A DNA stretch of 64,000 nucleotides from Perlucidibaca sp. (GTDB lineage: Bacteria; Pseudomonadota; Gammaproteobacteria; Pseudomonadales; Moraxellaceae), in NCBI GenBank assembly GCA_023265995.1, contig JAHFSA010000003.1, positions 62,001-126,000 on the forward strand, read 5' to 3'. The first letter of the stretch is position 1. Each line of letters opens with the position of its first letter. The notes under the pieces were generated by a model. It was not told the DNA's origin and made no database searches. It saw nothing but the letters and a program-made list of their open reading frames with translations. A program made the translations under genes and the position numbers. Positions 11,754 to 22,255 of this stretch are shown here, in pieces.

Positions 11754-12552
11754 GGAACGCGTGCTGACCGCCCTGGTCCTGCTCCCGCTGGTTTTCTGGA
11801 CGGTTTTCGGTGGCGTCGCCCTGGCTTTCCCCCTGTTCGCCGCGACCATCGTGCTGATCGCCGCCTGGGAGTGGACCGCCATGATGCGCTGGCCGTCGCC
11901 GCTGGCGCGTGCCGGCTTCGTGGCCGTCACCGCCGCGCTGCTCTGGCACCAGAACGGGCAGACCCTGGCCACGCTCGGCCCCATGCTGGCCGCCGCCTCG
12001 GTGTTCTGGCTGCTGGCCCTGCTCTGGGTCAGCCGCTATCCGGAAGGTGCCGAGCGCTGGGATCGTCCGTGGATGATGGCGCCGGTCGGCCTGCTCCTGC
12101 TGGTGCCGACCTGGGCTGGCCTGGTGCTGCTGCACGCACAGTCGCCGTGGTGGCTGATCTATCTCCTGCTGCTGGTCTGGGGTGCCGACACCGGCGCCTA
12201 CTTCGCCGGCCGCAGCTTCGGCAAGACCAAGCTGGCTCCGGCAGTCAGCCCGGCCAAGACCCGCGAAGGCCTCTATGGCGGCCTCGCCACCACCATGGCG
12301 GTGATGGTCGCCGTGGCCTGCTATCTGGGCATGCCCATGGCCAAGGCGCTGCCCTTCGCCGTGGTGTCGCTGATCACCGTGCTGGCCTCGGTGCTGGGCG
12401 ACCTGCTCGAATCCATGGTCAAGCGCCGTGCCGGCATCAAGGATTCCGGCAACATCTTCCCGGGACATGGCGGTGCGCTCGATCGCATCGATTCCATCAC
12501 CGCGGCCGCGCCGGTGTTCCTGACCGGCTGGTGGCTGGCCGGCGGCTTCTGA
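11746..12552 (+). CDS. cdsA: Phosphatidate cytidylyltransferase
   Basis: Multi-TM protein with [35 protein letters not shown] signature. Confidence 0.95.
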   Translation: MLKERVLTALVLLPLVFWTVFGGVALAFPLFAATIVLIAAWEWTAMMRWPSPLARAGFVAVTAALLWHQNGQTLATLGPMLAAASVFWLLALLWVSRYPEGAERWDRPWMMAPVGLLLLVPTWAGLVLLHAQSPWWLIYLLLLVWGADTGAYFAGRSFGKTKLAPAVSPAKTREGLYGGLATTMAVMVAVACYLGMPMAKALPFAVVSLITVLASVLGDLLESMVKRRAGIKDSGNIFPGHGGALDRIDSITAAAPVFLTGWWLAGGF

Positions 12553-12559
12553 TTCCACA

Positions 12560-13741
12560 ATGACCTCAGCGCAGTCCCTCGTCATTCTCGGAGCCACCGG
12601 CTCCATCGGTCTCAGCACGCTGGATGTGGTGGCGCGTCACCCTGACCGCTACCGCGTGCATGCGCTCACCGCGCACCACCGTGTCGACGAGCTGGCCGCG
12701 CTTTGCCGCCGCTTCCATCCGCGCTATGCCGTGGTCGCCGGCGAAGCCGACGGCGAGCGCCTGCGCACGTTGCTGGCGGGCGAGGGCACCGAGGTGCTGA
12801 CTGGTGCCGAGGCGCTGCTGCAGGTGGCGGCCGATCCGGCGGTGGATGCCGTCATGGCCGCCATCGTCGGCGCCGCCGGCCTGCTGCCGACACTGGCGGC
12901 GGTGCGTGCCGGCAAGCGCGTGCTGCTCGCCAACAAGGAAGCCCTGGTCATGTCCGGCGCCTTGTTCATGCAGGCCGTGCGCGATCATGGCGCGACCCTG
13001 CTGCCCATCGACTCCGAGCACAACGCCATTTTCCAGTGCCTGCCGCGTGATCACGAGCGCGGCCTGCATCCGGTCGGTGTCGAGAAGCTCATCCTGACCG
13101 CATCCGGCGGCCCGTTCCGCGAGTGGACGGCCGAGCAGCTGCAGACGGTGACGCCGGCGCAGGCGGTCAAGCATCCGAACTGGTCCATGGGCCGCAAGAT
13201 CTCGGTCGACTCCGCCACCCTCATGAACAAGGGCCTGGAGTTCATCGAGGCCTGCTGGCTGTTCAATGCCCGCCCCGAGCAGGTCGAGGTGCTGGTGCAT
13301 CCGCAGAGCGTCATCCATTCCATGGTGCGCTACAGCGATGGTTCGGTGCTGGCGCAGCTCGGCAACCCCGACATGCGCACGCCGATTGCCCATGCCATGG
13401 CCTGGCCCGCGCGCATCGCCGCCGGGGTCGATGCGCTCGATCTCGCCGCCATGGGTCCGCTGGCCTTCGAGAAGCCCGATTTCGCGCGTTTCCCCTGCCT
13501 GCGTCTGGCACAGGAGGCCATGCAGGCCGGCGGTACCTGCCCGGCGGTGCTCAATGCCGCCAACGAAGTGGCAGTGGAGGCCTTCCTGGCCGGTCAATTG
13601 TCATTTATTGCCATCCCGACCTTGATCTCCCGCGTCATCTCGGAAATGCCCGTGTCAGCAGCTGATGAATTGGCTACTATTCTTGCAGCCGACCAGGAAG
13701 CTCGCGAACGCGCCCGGCGCATCCTGGCGTCGCTGACATGA
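12560..13741 (+). CDS. dxr: 1-deoxy-D-xylulose-5-phosphate reductoisomerase
   Basis: [34 protein letters not shown]...[11 protein letters not shown]...SGGPFRE. Confidence 0.97.
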   Translation: MTSAQSLVILGATGSIGLSTLDVVARHPDRYRVHALTAHHRVDELAALCRRFHPRYAVVAGEADGERLRTLLAGEGTEVLTGAEALLQVAADPAVDAVMAAIVGAAGLLPTLAAVRAGKRVLLANKEALVMSGALFMQAVRDHGATLLPIDSEHNAIFQCLPRDHERGLHPVGVEKLILTASGGPFREWTAEQLQTVTPAQAVKHPNWSMGRKISVDSATLMNKGLEFIEACWLFNARPEQVEVLVHPQSVIHSMVRYSDGSVLAQLGNPDMRTPIAHAMAWPARIAAGVDALDLAAMGPLAFEKPDFARFPCLRLAQEAMQAGGTCPAVLNAANEVAVEAFLAGQLSFIAIPTLISRVISEMPVSAADELATILAADQEARERARRILASLT

Positions 13742-13762
13742 TCCTGCGCGGGGGGCGATGAC

Positions 13763-15127
13763 ATGCAGTTCTTACAGATCGTTCTCGCCGGCATCCTGAT
13801 CCTCGGTCCGCTCATCGCCATCCATGAATATGGTCATTTCTGGATGGCGCGCCGCTGCGGCGTGCGCGTGCTGACCTTCTCCATCGGCTTCGGTCCTGCG
13901 GTCTGGCAATACACCGGTCGTGACGGCACCGAATACCGTCTGGCCGCTATTCCGCTTGGCGGCTTCGTGCGCATGCTCGACGAGCGCGAAGGCGAGGTGC
14001 CGGATTCGCTCAAGCCCTATGCCTTCAATCGCCAGCCGCTGTCGGCGCGCATGGCCATCGTCGCCGCCGGCCCGCTGATCAATCTGCTGGTGGCCGTGCT
14101 GCTCTACTGGCTGCTCTTCCTGCAAGGTGGCGAAAGCCTGCGTCCTGTCGTCGGCCGCGTGCTGCCGAGTTCGGCCGCCGCCAGTGCCGGTGTGCTGCCC
14201 GGCGACGAGCTGCTGGCCATAGACGGCCGTGATGTCCTCGACTGGGAGGCGGTCAGCTATTCACTCATGGATCGCCTCGGCGAATCCGGTCCGGTGGTGT
14301 TCAGCGTGCGCCCGCGCGGCGTCGAGCACAGCGTCAACCGCACCCTGACCATCAAGAACTACCTGGCGAAAAGCAACAGCGATCCTTTCCGCGAACTCGG
14401 CCTGATTCCCTGGGCGCCGGCCATGCCGCCGGTGATCGGCACGGTCAGCACGAGCAGCGCCGCCGACCTCGCCGGCCTGCAGGCACGCGATGTCGTGCTT
14501 GAAATCAACGGTCATGTCATCAAGGAATGGTCCCAGGTCGTTGAGGAGATCGTGGCCAGTCCGGAGAAGGCCATGACCTGGCGCATCGACCGTGGCGGCG
14601 AGCGTTTCTACATGACGGTCACCCCCGGCATGGAACGCGACGGCCTCAGCGACCAGTGGCGTGGTCGGTTGGGTATTGCGGTTGCCGAGGCGAATGTCCA
14701 TATTCCGGACGAGTACAAGCGCAGCAACGGTCTCGGACCGGTGACGGCGCTGGTCGCGGCGGTCGGCAAGACCTGGCAGATCATGAGCCTGTCGCTGACC
14801 TCGTTGTGGAAAATGCTGACCGGGCTGATCGGGGTCGACAACTTGAGCGGCCCCATCACCATTGTTAAAGTCGCCGGCCAGAGTGCCAGCATGGGCTGGC
14901 AGGCCTTTGTCGGTTTCATGGCCCTGCTCAGTGTCAGTCTGGGCGTGTTGAACCTGCTGCCGATCCCTGTACTGGACGGTGGCCACCTGTTGTATTACGC
15001 GATCGAGGCGATCTGGCGTAGACCCCTTCCGGAGTCCGTGCAGTTGCTGGGTTTGCGAGTAGGGGTCGCTCTCATGGGCAGCGTCATGTTGCTGGCCATA
15101 TTGAACGACATTCGTCGCTTGTTCTGA
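13763..15127 (+). CDS. rseP: RIP metalloprotease RseP (site-2 protease, PDZ domains)
   Basis: ILGPLIAIHEYGHFWMARRCGVRVLTFSIGFGP (HExxH) and NLLPIPVLDGGHLLYY. Confidence 0.97.
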   Translation: MQFLQIVLAGILILGPLIAIHEYGHFWMARRCGVRVLTFSIGFGPAVWQYTGRDGTEYRLAAIPLGGFVRMLDEREGEVPDSLKPYAFNRQPLSARMAIVAAGPLINLLVAVLLYWLLFLQGGESLRPVVGRVLPSSAAASAGVLPGDELLAIDGRDVLDWEAVSYSLMDRLGESGPVVFSVRPRGVEHSVNRTLTIKNYLAKSNSDPFRELGLIPWAPAMPPVIGTVSTSSAADLAGLQARDVVLEINGHVIKEWSQVVEEIVASPEKAMTWRIDRGGERFYMTVTPGMERDGLSDQWRGRLGIAVAEANVHIPDEYKRSNGLGPVTALVAAVGKTWQIMSLSLTSLWKMLTGLIGVDNLSGPITIVKVAGQSASMGWQAFVGFMALLSVSLGVLNLLPIPVLDGGHLLYYAIEAIWRRPLPESVQLLGLRVGVALMGSVMLLAILNDIRRLF

Positions 15128-15146
15128 ATCTGGAATTGCAGAGTAG

Positions 15147-17504
15147 ATGATCCGAATCCGGCCGCATTGGCCCACAATCTCGATGTTGTCGCTGGCTGTT
15201 GCTCTCGCCAGTTCGCCGGCCCAGGCCGACACCTTTGTCGTCAAGGACATCCGTCTCGAAGGCCTCGGCCGTCTCTCGGCCTCCAGCGTCTATGCCCTGC
15301 TGCCAGTCTCCGCCGGTGATGCCGTCGGCGACGAGCGCACCGCCGACATCGTCAAGGCCCTGTTCGCCTCCGGCCAGTTCGAGGATGTCCAGGTACTGCG
15401 CGATGGCGATGCCCTGGTGGTGCGCGTGGTCGAGCGCCCGAGCATTTCCAGCATCGAACTCACCGGCAACCAGTCCATCAACAAGGACGACCTGCTCAAG
15501 GGCCTGAAGTCCATCGGCCTGGCCGAGGGCGAGGTCTTCAAGCGCGCCGCGCTCGATCAGGTCAAGCTCGAACTGCAACGCCAGTACGCCTCCCAGGGCC
15601 GCTACGGCGCCAGCGTCACGGCTGTCGCCAAGCCGCTGCCGCGCAACCGCGTCGCCCTCAGCATCACCATCAAGGAAGGCGAGACGGCGCGTATCAAGCG
15701 CATCAGCATCAACGGCAACAACGTCTTCAGCGATGCCACCCTGCTCAAGCAGCTGCAGCTGCAGTCCAGCCATCTGCTGTCGTTCATCTACAGCGATGAC
15801 AAGTACTCGCGCGAGAAGCTGACCGCCGACCTCGAAACCCTGCGTTCCTACTACCTGGATCGCGGCTATCTGCGCTTCAACGTCGACTCCACCCAGGTCA
15901 GCCTGTCGCCGGACAAGGACCAGGTCTACATCGACGTCAACGTCAGCGAAGGCGAGCCCTACAAGATCTCCGACGTGCGTCTGGCCGGCGAGTTCCCGGT
16001 GCCCGAGAGCGAGCTGCGCGGCCTGCTGCTGACCCAGCCGGGCCAGATCTATTCGCAGAAGATCGTGACCCTGACCGATGAAGTCATCAGCCGTCGTCTC
16101 GGCCGTGACGGCTATCTGCTCGCCGATGTCCAGGGCGTGCCCGAACTCGACGACAGCACCAAGACCGCCAAGCTGGTCTACTACGTCAACCCGAACCGCG
16201 TCATGTCGGTGCGCCGCATCAACTTCAGCGGCAACCTGAAGACCGATGACTCGGTGCTGCGTCGCGAAATGCGCCAGTTCGAGGGTGCCCAGGCATCCGG
16301 CGAGAAGATCGACCTGTCCAAGCTGCGTCTGCAGCGCCTCGGCTTCTTCAGCGACGTCAAGGTCGAGAATGCCCGCGTGCCGGGCACCACCGACCAGGTC
16401 GACGTCAATGTCGCCGTCACCGAGCAGCCGTCGGGCTCGATCAGCGCCAGCCTCGGCTACTCGCAGAACGCCGGTCTGGTGTTCGGCGCCAACGTCAGCC
16501 AGACCAACTTCCTCGGCACCGGCAACAAGGTCACGCTCGGTCTCAACCGTTCGGACATCCGCGACTCCTACAACTTCTCCTACGTGAATCCGTATTTCAC
16601 GCCGGAAGGCATCAGCCGCGGCTACAACCTGTACGTGCGCCAGACCAAGTTCGACAACCTCAACATCAGCAACTACGCCACCGATTCCATGGGTGGCAAC
16701 GTCAGCTTCAGCTACCCGATCGACGAAACCGAGACCATCAGCTTCGCGCTCGGCTATGACCAGACCAAGATCAAGCTCGGCACGCTGCCGTCGGAAGTGG
16801 TCTACGACTTCGTCCAGAAGAATGGCGACAGCCTGGCGACGGTCACCGGCACCACGTCCTGGCAGCGCAACACGCTCAACCGCGGCGTCTTCCCGACGGC
16901 CGGCGGCTATCAGTCCGTGGCCCTGGAAATGGGTCTGCCGGGCAGCGATGTCGGCTTCTACAAGCTGACCTTCAACGGCCAGCGCTACTTCCCGCTGCGC
17001 AGCAACTGGGTCGGTCGCAGCTATGCCCGTCTCGGTTATGCCGACGGCTTCAGCGGCGGCGACAGCCTGCCGTTCTACCGCAACTTCTTCGGCGGTGGCT
17101 TCGGCTCCGTGCGCGGCTTCCGTGACAACTCCATGGGCCCGCACAGCGGTCTGGTCGATCGCAGCACCGGCCTGTCGGCGCTCGGCAAGCCGGAAGCGGT
17201 GGGCGGCAACGTCCAGGTCGAAGGCGGCCTCGAGCTGATCTTCCCGGCACCGTTCATCGAGGACAACAGCAAGGTCCGCACGCTCGCCTTCATCGATGCC
17301 GGCAACGTCTTCGACACCAAGGTGAACGGCCCGAACGGCGAGGACTACAGCCCCGATATCGGCCAGCTGCGCTACTCGGTCGGCGTCGGCCTGTCCTGGA
17401 TCACGCCCATCGGCCCGCTCACCTTCGCCATCGCCAAGCCGCTCAACACGCAGGATGGCGACGACACGCAGGTCTTCCAGTTTTCTCTCGGACAAGGGTT
17501 CTGA
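15147..17504 (+). CDS. bamA: Outer membrane protein assembly factor BamA
   Basis: 785 aa, signal peptide, POTRA repeats, C-terminal beta-barrel ending in FQFSLGQGF; follows rseP and precedes skp. Confidence 0.97.
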   Translation: MIRIRPHWPTISMLSLAVALASSPAQADTFVVKDIRLEGLGRLSASSVYALLPVSAGDAVGDERTADIVKALFASGQFEDVQVLRDGDALVVRVVERPSISSIELTGNQSINKDDLLKGLKSIGLAEGEVFKRAALDQVKLELQRQYASQGRYGASVTAVAKPLPRNRVALSITIKEGETARIKRISINGNNVFSDATLLKQLQLQSSHLLSFIYSDDKYSREKLTADLETLRSYYLDRGYLRFNVDSTQVSLSPDKDQVYIDVNVSEGEPYKISDVRLAGEFPVPESELRGLLLTQPGQIYSQKIVTLTDEVISRRLGRDGYLLADVQGVPELDDSTKTAKLVYYVNPNRVMSVRRINFSGNLKTDDSVLRREMRQFEGAQASGEKIDLSKLRLQRLGFFSDVKVENARVPGTTDQVDVNVAVTEQPSGSISASLGYSQNAGLVFGANVSQTNFLGTGNKVTLGLNRSDIRDSYNFSYVNPYFTPEGISRGYNLYVRQTKFDNLNISNYATDSMGGNVSFSYPIDETETISFALGYDQTKIKLGTLPSEVVYDFVQKNGDSLATVTGTTSWQRNTLNRGVFPTAGGYQSVALEMGLPGSDVGFYKLTFNGQRYFPLRSNWVGRSYARLGYADGFSGGDSLPFYRNFFGGGFGSVRGFRDNSMGPHSGLVDRSTGLSALGKPEAVGGNVQVEGGLELIFPAPFIEDNSKVRTLAFIDAGNVFDTKVNGPNGEDYSPDIGQLRYSVGVGLSWITPIGPLTFAIAKPLNTQDGDDTQVFQFSLGQGF

Positions 17505-17509
17505 TCTTC

Positions 17510-18037
17510 ATGAAAAAGCAGTGGATGAGTGTGGTACTGGCCGGCCTCGTGGCCGTTGGCGGCAGCAGCCTGGCCCTGGCGGCTCCGGCTCAGGGTGGCA
17601 TGCGCATTGCCGTTCTCGACATGCAGGCCGCGTTGCTCGACACCGACGTCGCCAAGTCGGCGAAGACCAGGCTGCAGGCTGAACTGAAGCCGCAGTACGA
17701 CAAGGCCGATCTGCTCCGTCGCGACATCAAGGCGCTGGACGACAAGTTCCAGAAAGATGGCGCGACCATGAGCGAGAAGGACAAGAAGGCCCTGCGCAGC
17801 CAGCAGGCCGCCAAGGTCGCCGAGTTCAACAATCTGCTGCAGCAGGCCCAGAAGCGTTCGCAGGATGCCGAGCAGGAAGTGCTCAACAAGCTGCTGCCCA
17901 GCTTCAAGACCGCTGTCGAGGATCTGCGCAAGACCGGCGAATATGATCTCGTGCTCGATCGTCGTTCGGCCATCTACGTGGTGCCGGAAGCCGATCTGAC
18001 CAAGCGTGTCACCGAACGTCTGAATGTCGTCAAGTAA
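17510..18037 (+). CDS. skp: OmpH/Skp family periplasmic chaperone
   Basis: Signal peptide then MRIAVLDMQAALLDTDVAKSAKTRLQAELKPQYDK...; position between bamA and lpxD. Confidence 0.9.
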   Translation: MKKQWMSVVLAGLVAVGGSSLALAAPAQGGMRIAVLDMQAALLDTDVAKSAKTRLQAELKPQYDKADLLRRDIKALDDKFQKDGATMSEKDKKALRSQQAAKVAEFNNLLQQAQKRSQDAEQEVLNKLLPSFKTAVEDLRKTGEYDLVLDRRSAIYVVPEADLTKRVTERLNVVK

Positions 18038-18073
18038 GAGCGACCAGGGCAGGGCGAGGCAAGGAGAGGTCGC

Positions 18074-19096
18074 ATGCAGGGCATGACGCTGGGAGAGCTG
18101 GCCGCCGAGTTTTCCGGCGAGCTGCGCGGAGATCCGGACTATCGTGTCAGTGGCCTGGCCACCCTGCAGTCGGCCGGTCCCGGCCAGCTGGCCTTCCTGG
18201 CCAACCCGCGCTACCGCCCGCAGTTGCAGGACACCCGAGCCGGTGCCGTGCTGCTGCGCCCGGAAGATGCCGAAGGCTACGCCGGGCAGGCGCTGCTGGT
18301 GGCCAATCCCTATCTCGTCTTCGCCCATCTCACGCATCGCTTCGACCGCACGCCGCGCCCGGCCACGGGCGTGCATCCGTCGGCCGTCGTCGCCGCCTCG
18401 GCGGTGGTGCCGGCCTCGGCCTGCATCGGCCCGCTGGCGGTCATCGGCGAGCATGTGGTGCTTGGCGAACGGGTGATCATCGAGTCAGGCGCGGTCATTC
18501 AGGATCGTGTCACCATCGCGGACGATAGTCGTATTCGCAGCCGCGTCGTGATCTATCACGATTGCCAGCTCGGCGCGCGCGTCAACGTGCATGCCGGCGC
18601 GGTCATCGGCGGTGACGGCTTCGGCTTCGCCAACGAACGCGGCAAGTGGCGCAAGATCGCCCAGATCGGGCGCGTGGTGATTCACGACGATGTCGACATC
18701 GGCGCCAACACCACCATTGATCGCGGCGCCCTTGAGGATACGGTGATTCACACCGGTGCCATCATCGACAACCAGGTGCAGATCGCCCACAACGTGGTGA
18801 TCGGCGCGCATACCGCCATCGCGGCCTGCTGCGGCATTGCCGGCAGTACCCGCATTGGCGCCTATTGCGTCCTGGCTGGCGGGGTGGGCGTGGTCGGTCA
18901 TGTCGAGATCTGCGATCGCGTGCAGATCACCGGCATGACCATGATCACCAAGTCGATCAGCCAGCCCGGCTCCTATTCGTCGGGAACGGCTTTCGACAGC
19001 ACCGACAATTGGAAGAAAATGGCGGTGCGCCTGCGCCGCCTGGATGAACTGGCCCAGCGAGTGCGAGCACTCGAGGACGCCACCGACAAGTCATAA
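18074..19096 (+). CDS. lpxD: UDP-3-O-(3-hydroxymyristoyl)glucosamine N-acyltransferase
   Basis: [44 protein letters not shown] plus hexapeptide repeats. Confidence 0.97.
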   Translation: MQGMTLGELAAEFSGELRGDPDYRVSGLATLQSAGPGQLAFLANPRYRPQLQDTRAGAVLLRPEDAEGYAGQALLVANPYLVFAHLTHRFDRTPRPATGVHPSAVVAASAVVPASACIGPLAVIGEHVVLGERVIIESGAVIQDRVTIADDSRIRSRVVIYHDCQLGARVNVHAGAVIGGDGFGFANERGKWRKIAQIGRVVIHDDVDIGANTTIDRGALEDTVIHTGAIIDNQVQIAHNVVIGAHTAIAACCGIAGSTRIGAYCVLAGGVGVVGHVEICDRVQITGMTMITKSISQPGSYSSGTAFDSTDNWKKMAVRLRRLDELAQRVRALEDATDKS

Positions 19097-19149
19097 CCGT
19101 CGACCGGCATGTGCAACCCTGCCAGGCCGAGGTGCAGCGGAGATTTCTC

Positions 19150-19587
19150 ATGATGGATATCCAGCAGGTCATGCAGTACCTGCCGCAACGCTACCCGTTT
19201 CTCATGGTGGACCGTGTGCTCGAGATCGAGAAGGGCAAGAAGATCACCGGCTACAAGAACCTCACCATGAATGAAGAGTTCTTCCAGGGTCATTTCCCTG
19301 GCAAGCCAATCATGCCCGGCGTCATGATGATCGAGGCCATGGCCCAGATCGCCGGCGTGCTCGGTTTCGTGACCCATGACAAGAGCCCGCAGAGCGGCCA
19401 TCTCTATGTCTTCGCCGGCGCCGACAACATCCGCTTCAAGCGTCAGGTGGTGCCGGGCGACCGTCTCACCCTGGAGGCCGTGCCGACCGGTTCGCGCCGC
19501 CACATCCACAAGTTCTCCTGTCGCGCCCTGGTCGATGGCGAACTCGCCGCCAGTGCCGACATCCTGATTGCGGAGCAGGTCATATGA
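19150..19587 (+). CDS. fabZ: 3-hydroxyacyl-[acyl-carrier-protein] dehydratase FabZ
   Basis: [65 protein letters not shown]. Confidence 0.97.
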   Translation: MMDIQQVMQYLPQRYPFLMVDRVLEIEKGKKITGYKNLTMNEEFFQGHFPGKPIMPGVMMIEAMAQIAGVLGFVTHDKSPQSGHLYVFAGADNIRFKRQVVPGDRLTLEAVPTGSRRHIHKFSCRALVDGELAASADILIAEQVI

Positions 19588-20360
19588 CACGCATCCACGC
19601 CACTGCCATTGTCGATCCGCGCGCCGAGCTGGCCGCTGACGTCGAGGTCGGTCCTTACAGCGTCATCGGTCCGGATGTCCGCATCGGCGCCGGCACCTGG
19701 ATAGGGCCGCATGTGGTGGTCAGCGGTCCGACCGTGATCGGCGAGCGCAATCGCATCTACCAGTTCGCCTCGGTCGGTGCCGATTGCCAGGACAAGAAGT
19801 ACCACGGCGAGCCCACGCGTCTGGAAATCGGTGATGACAACATCATCCGCGAGGCCTGCTCGCTGCATCGCGGCACGGTCCAGGACGAGAGCCTGACGCG
19901 CATCGGTCATCGCAACCTGCTCATGGTCAACAGCCATCTGGCGCATGACGTCATGATCGGCAACGACAACACCATCGCCAACAATGCCGGCATCGCCGGG
20001 CATGTGAAAATCGGCGACTTCGTCATCATCGGCGGCAACTCCGGCATCCACCAGTTCTGCCAGATCGGTTCCTACGCCATGCTCGGCGGCGGCACCACGC
20101 TGTTCAAGGACATCCCGGCCTTCGTCATGGCCAGCGGCAATCCGGCCGAGGCGCGCGGCATGAACTTCGAGGGCATGAAGCGCAAGGGCTGGTCGTCGCA
20201 GACCATCAACGACCTGCGTCGCGCCTACAAGATCGTGTTCCGTGACGGCCTGACCCTGGATGCGGCCTATCCGCTGCTCGAGGAACTCGCCGGAACCACG
20301 CCGGAAGTCCAGGTCTTCATCGATTCGCTGCGCTCCTCCACGCGCGGCATCGCCCGCTGA
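19584..20360 (+). CDS. lpxA: UDP-N-acetylglucosamine O-acyltransferase
   Basis: [47 protein letters not shown] overlap with fabZ. Confidence 0.97.
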   Translation: MTRIHATAIVDPRAELAADVEVGPYSVIGPDVRIGAGTWIGPHVVVSGPTVIGERNRIYQFASVGADCQDKKYHGEPTRLEIGDDNIIREACSLHRGTVQDESLTRIGHRNLLMVNSHLAHDVMIGNDNTIANNAGIAGHVKIGDFVIIGGNSGIHQFCQIGSYAMLGGGTTLFKDIPAFVMASGNPAEARGMNFEGMKRKGWSSQTINDLRRAYKIVFRDGLTLDAAYPLLEELAGTTPEVQVFIDSLRSSTRGIAR

Positions 20361-20371
20361 GCGGGGCGCAG

Positions 20372-21613
20372 ATGACAGCGACCGGTCCGGTCTTCGGTAT
20401 TGTGGCCGGCGAGGTATCGGGCGATACCCTCGGTGCCGGCCTCATTCGCGCCTTGCGCGAACGCTATCCGACGGCGCGCTTCATAGGCATTGCCGGCCCG
20501 CAGATGCTGGCCGAGGGCGCCGAAACGCTGGTGCCCATGGAGCGTCTGTCGGTCATGGGCCTGGTCGAGGTGCTGGGGCGCATCCGCGAGCTGTTCCAGG
20601 TGCGCGACCAGCTCATCGCCCGTCTCCAGGAAGAGAAGATCGACGCCTACATCGGCATCGACGCCCCCGATTTCAATCTGCGCATCGCCGCCGCGCTCAA
20701 GCTCGCCGGCATTCCCACCATCCACTACGTCAGCCCCTCGGTCTGGGCCTGGCGTCAGGGGCGGGTCAAGGGCATACGCGCCAGCATAGACCTCATGCTT
20801 TGCCTGCTGCCGTTCGAGAAGGCCTTCTACGACAAGCACGACGTGCGCGCCGTCTTCGTCGGTCATCCGCTCGCCGACAGCCTGCCGCTGCAGCCGGAAG
20901 TGGCGCAGGCGAGGGCGCTGCTCGGCCTGCTGCCCGAAGACCGCTGCGTGGCGCTGCTGCCGGGCAGCCGGCGCGGCGAGGTGGCGAGCCTGCTGCCGCT
21001 GCTGCTGGAGACCGCCGAGCGTCTGTCGGCGCAGCGCCCTGATCTGACCTTCCTGATCCCGGCCATCAACCAGGACCGGCGCCACGAGATCGAGGCCCTG
21101 CTGGCCGCGCACGAGGCCGCTCATGCCGGCGAGTCCGGGCGGCGAGCGCTGCCGGTCCGTCTGCACGATGACAGCCTGGGCAGCGGCGTCGGTCGTCTGG
21201 TCATGGCCGCCGCCGATGTCGTCGTGCTCGCCTCCGGCACCGCCACGCTGGAAGCCATGCTGCTGAAGAAGCCCATGGTGGTGTCGTACCGCCTGCACTG
21301 GCTGACCTGGCTGATCGCCCGTCTGCTCGTGCGCATTCCCTTCGTCAGCCTGCCCAATCTGCTCGCCGGTCGCCTGGTCGTGCCCGAGCTGCTGCAGCAT
21401 CAGGCCACCGCCGACAACCTGGCGCGCGAGACCCTGGCCTGGCTGGAGCAGCCGCAGCGCGTGCAGGATACCCGCCGCCTGTTCGACGACCTGCACATGC
21501 AGCTGCGCCAGGATGCCAGCGCCACCGGAGCCGCCGCCATCGCCGCTCTCATGGCCGATCTCGCGGCCGGCCGGGTGATCGCCCCCGGCGATGCCAGCGA
21601 GCCGCCGGCATGA
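20372..21613 (+). CDS. lpxB: Lipid-A-disaccharide synthase
   Basis: [37 protein letters not shown]...[16 protein letters not shown]. Confidence 0.96.
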   Translation: MTATGPVFGIVAGEVSGDTLGAGLIRALRERYPTARFIGIAGPQMLAEGAETLVPMERLSVMGLVEVLGRIRELFQVRDQLIARLQEEKIDAYIGIDAPDFNLRIAAALKLAGIPTIHYVSPSVWAWRQGRVKGIRASIDLMLCLLPFEKAFYDKHDVRAVFVGHPLADSLPLQPEVAQARALLGLLPEDRCVALLPGSRRGEVASLLPLLLETAERLSAQRPDLTFLIPAINQDRRHEIEALLAAHEAAHAGESGRRALPVRLHDDSLGSGVGRLVMAAADVVVLASGTATLEAMLLKKPMVVSYRLHWLTWLIARLLVRIPFVSLPNLLAGRLVVPELLQHQATADNLARETLAWLEQPQRVQDTRRLFDDLHMQLRQDASATGAAAIAALMADLAAGRVIAPGDASEPPA

Positions 21614-22224
21614 AGCGCAGCGCCACCATCGACCTGTTCGCGCCCGATCCGCAGGCGCCGCTGCTGGCCGGTGTCGACGAGGTCGGCCGCGGCCCGCTGG
21701 TCGGCGCCGTGGTCACCGCCGCTGTCATTCTCGATCCGGCGCGTCCCATTGCCGGCCTCAACGACTCCAAGAAGCTCAGCGAGCGCCGCCGCGAGGAGCT
21801 CGCCGTGGAAATCCGCGACAAGGCCCTGGCCTGGTCGCTGGGCCGCGCCGAGCCGGAAGAGATCGATGAACTGAACATCCTGCACGCGACCATGCTGGCC
21901 ATGCAGCGCGCCGTCGCCGGCCTCGCCATCACGCCCAGCGAGGTGCTGATCGACGGCAACCGCTGCCCGCCGCTGCCCATGCCGGCGCAGGCCGTGGTCA
22001 AGGGCGATGCCACGGTGCCGGCCATCAGCGCCGCCAGCATCATCGCCAAGGTCGCCCGTGACCGCGAGATGGCCGAGCTGCATGCCCGCCATCCTGGCTA
22101 CGGATTCGACAGACACAAGGGATATCCTACCGCCGACCACCTTGAGGCCTTGCAGCGCCTGGGGCCTTTGCCGGAACATCGTCGTTCCTTCGCGCCTGTT
22201 CGGGCGCTGCTGCTTCCGGCCTGA
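21610..22224 (+). CDS. rnhB: Ribonuclease HII
   Basis: [47 protein letters not shown]. Confidence 0.97.
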   Translation: MKRSATIDLFAPDPQAPLLAGVDEVGRGPLVGAVVTAAVILDPARPIAGLNDSKKLSERRREELAVEIRDKALAWSLGRAEPEEIDELNILHATMLAMQRAVAGLAITPSEVLIDGNRCPPLPMPAQAVVKGDATVPAISAASIIAKVARDREMAELHARHPGYGFDRHKGYPTADHLEALQRLGPLPEHRRSFAPVRALLLPA

Positions 22225-22255
22225 GCCGGCGATCCGACAAGAGCCCGAGAGAGCC

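Noticed and set aside
15084-17495. 803-aa minus ORF opposite bamA, and similar long antisense ORFs (5166-6923, 9591-11675, 37085-38677, 38762-40111, 40848-42707, 43842-45272)
   Set aside because: All mirror well-supported sense genes in GC-rich sequence; no recognisable domains.
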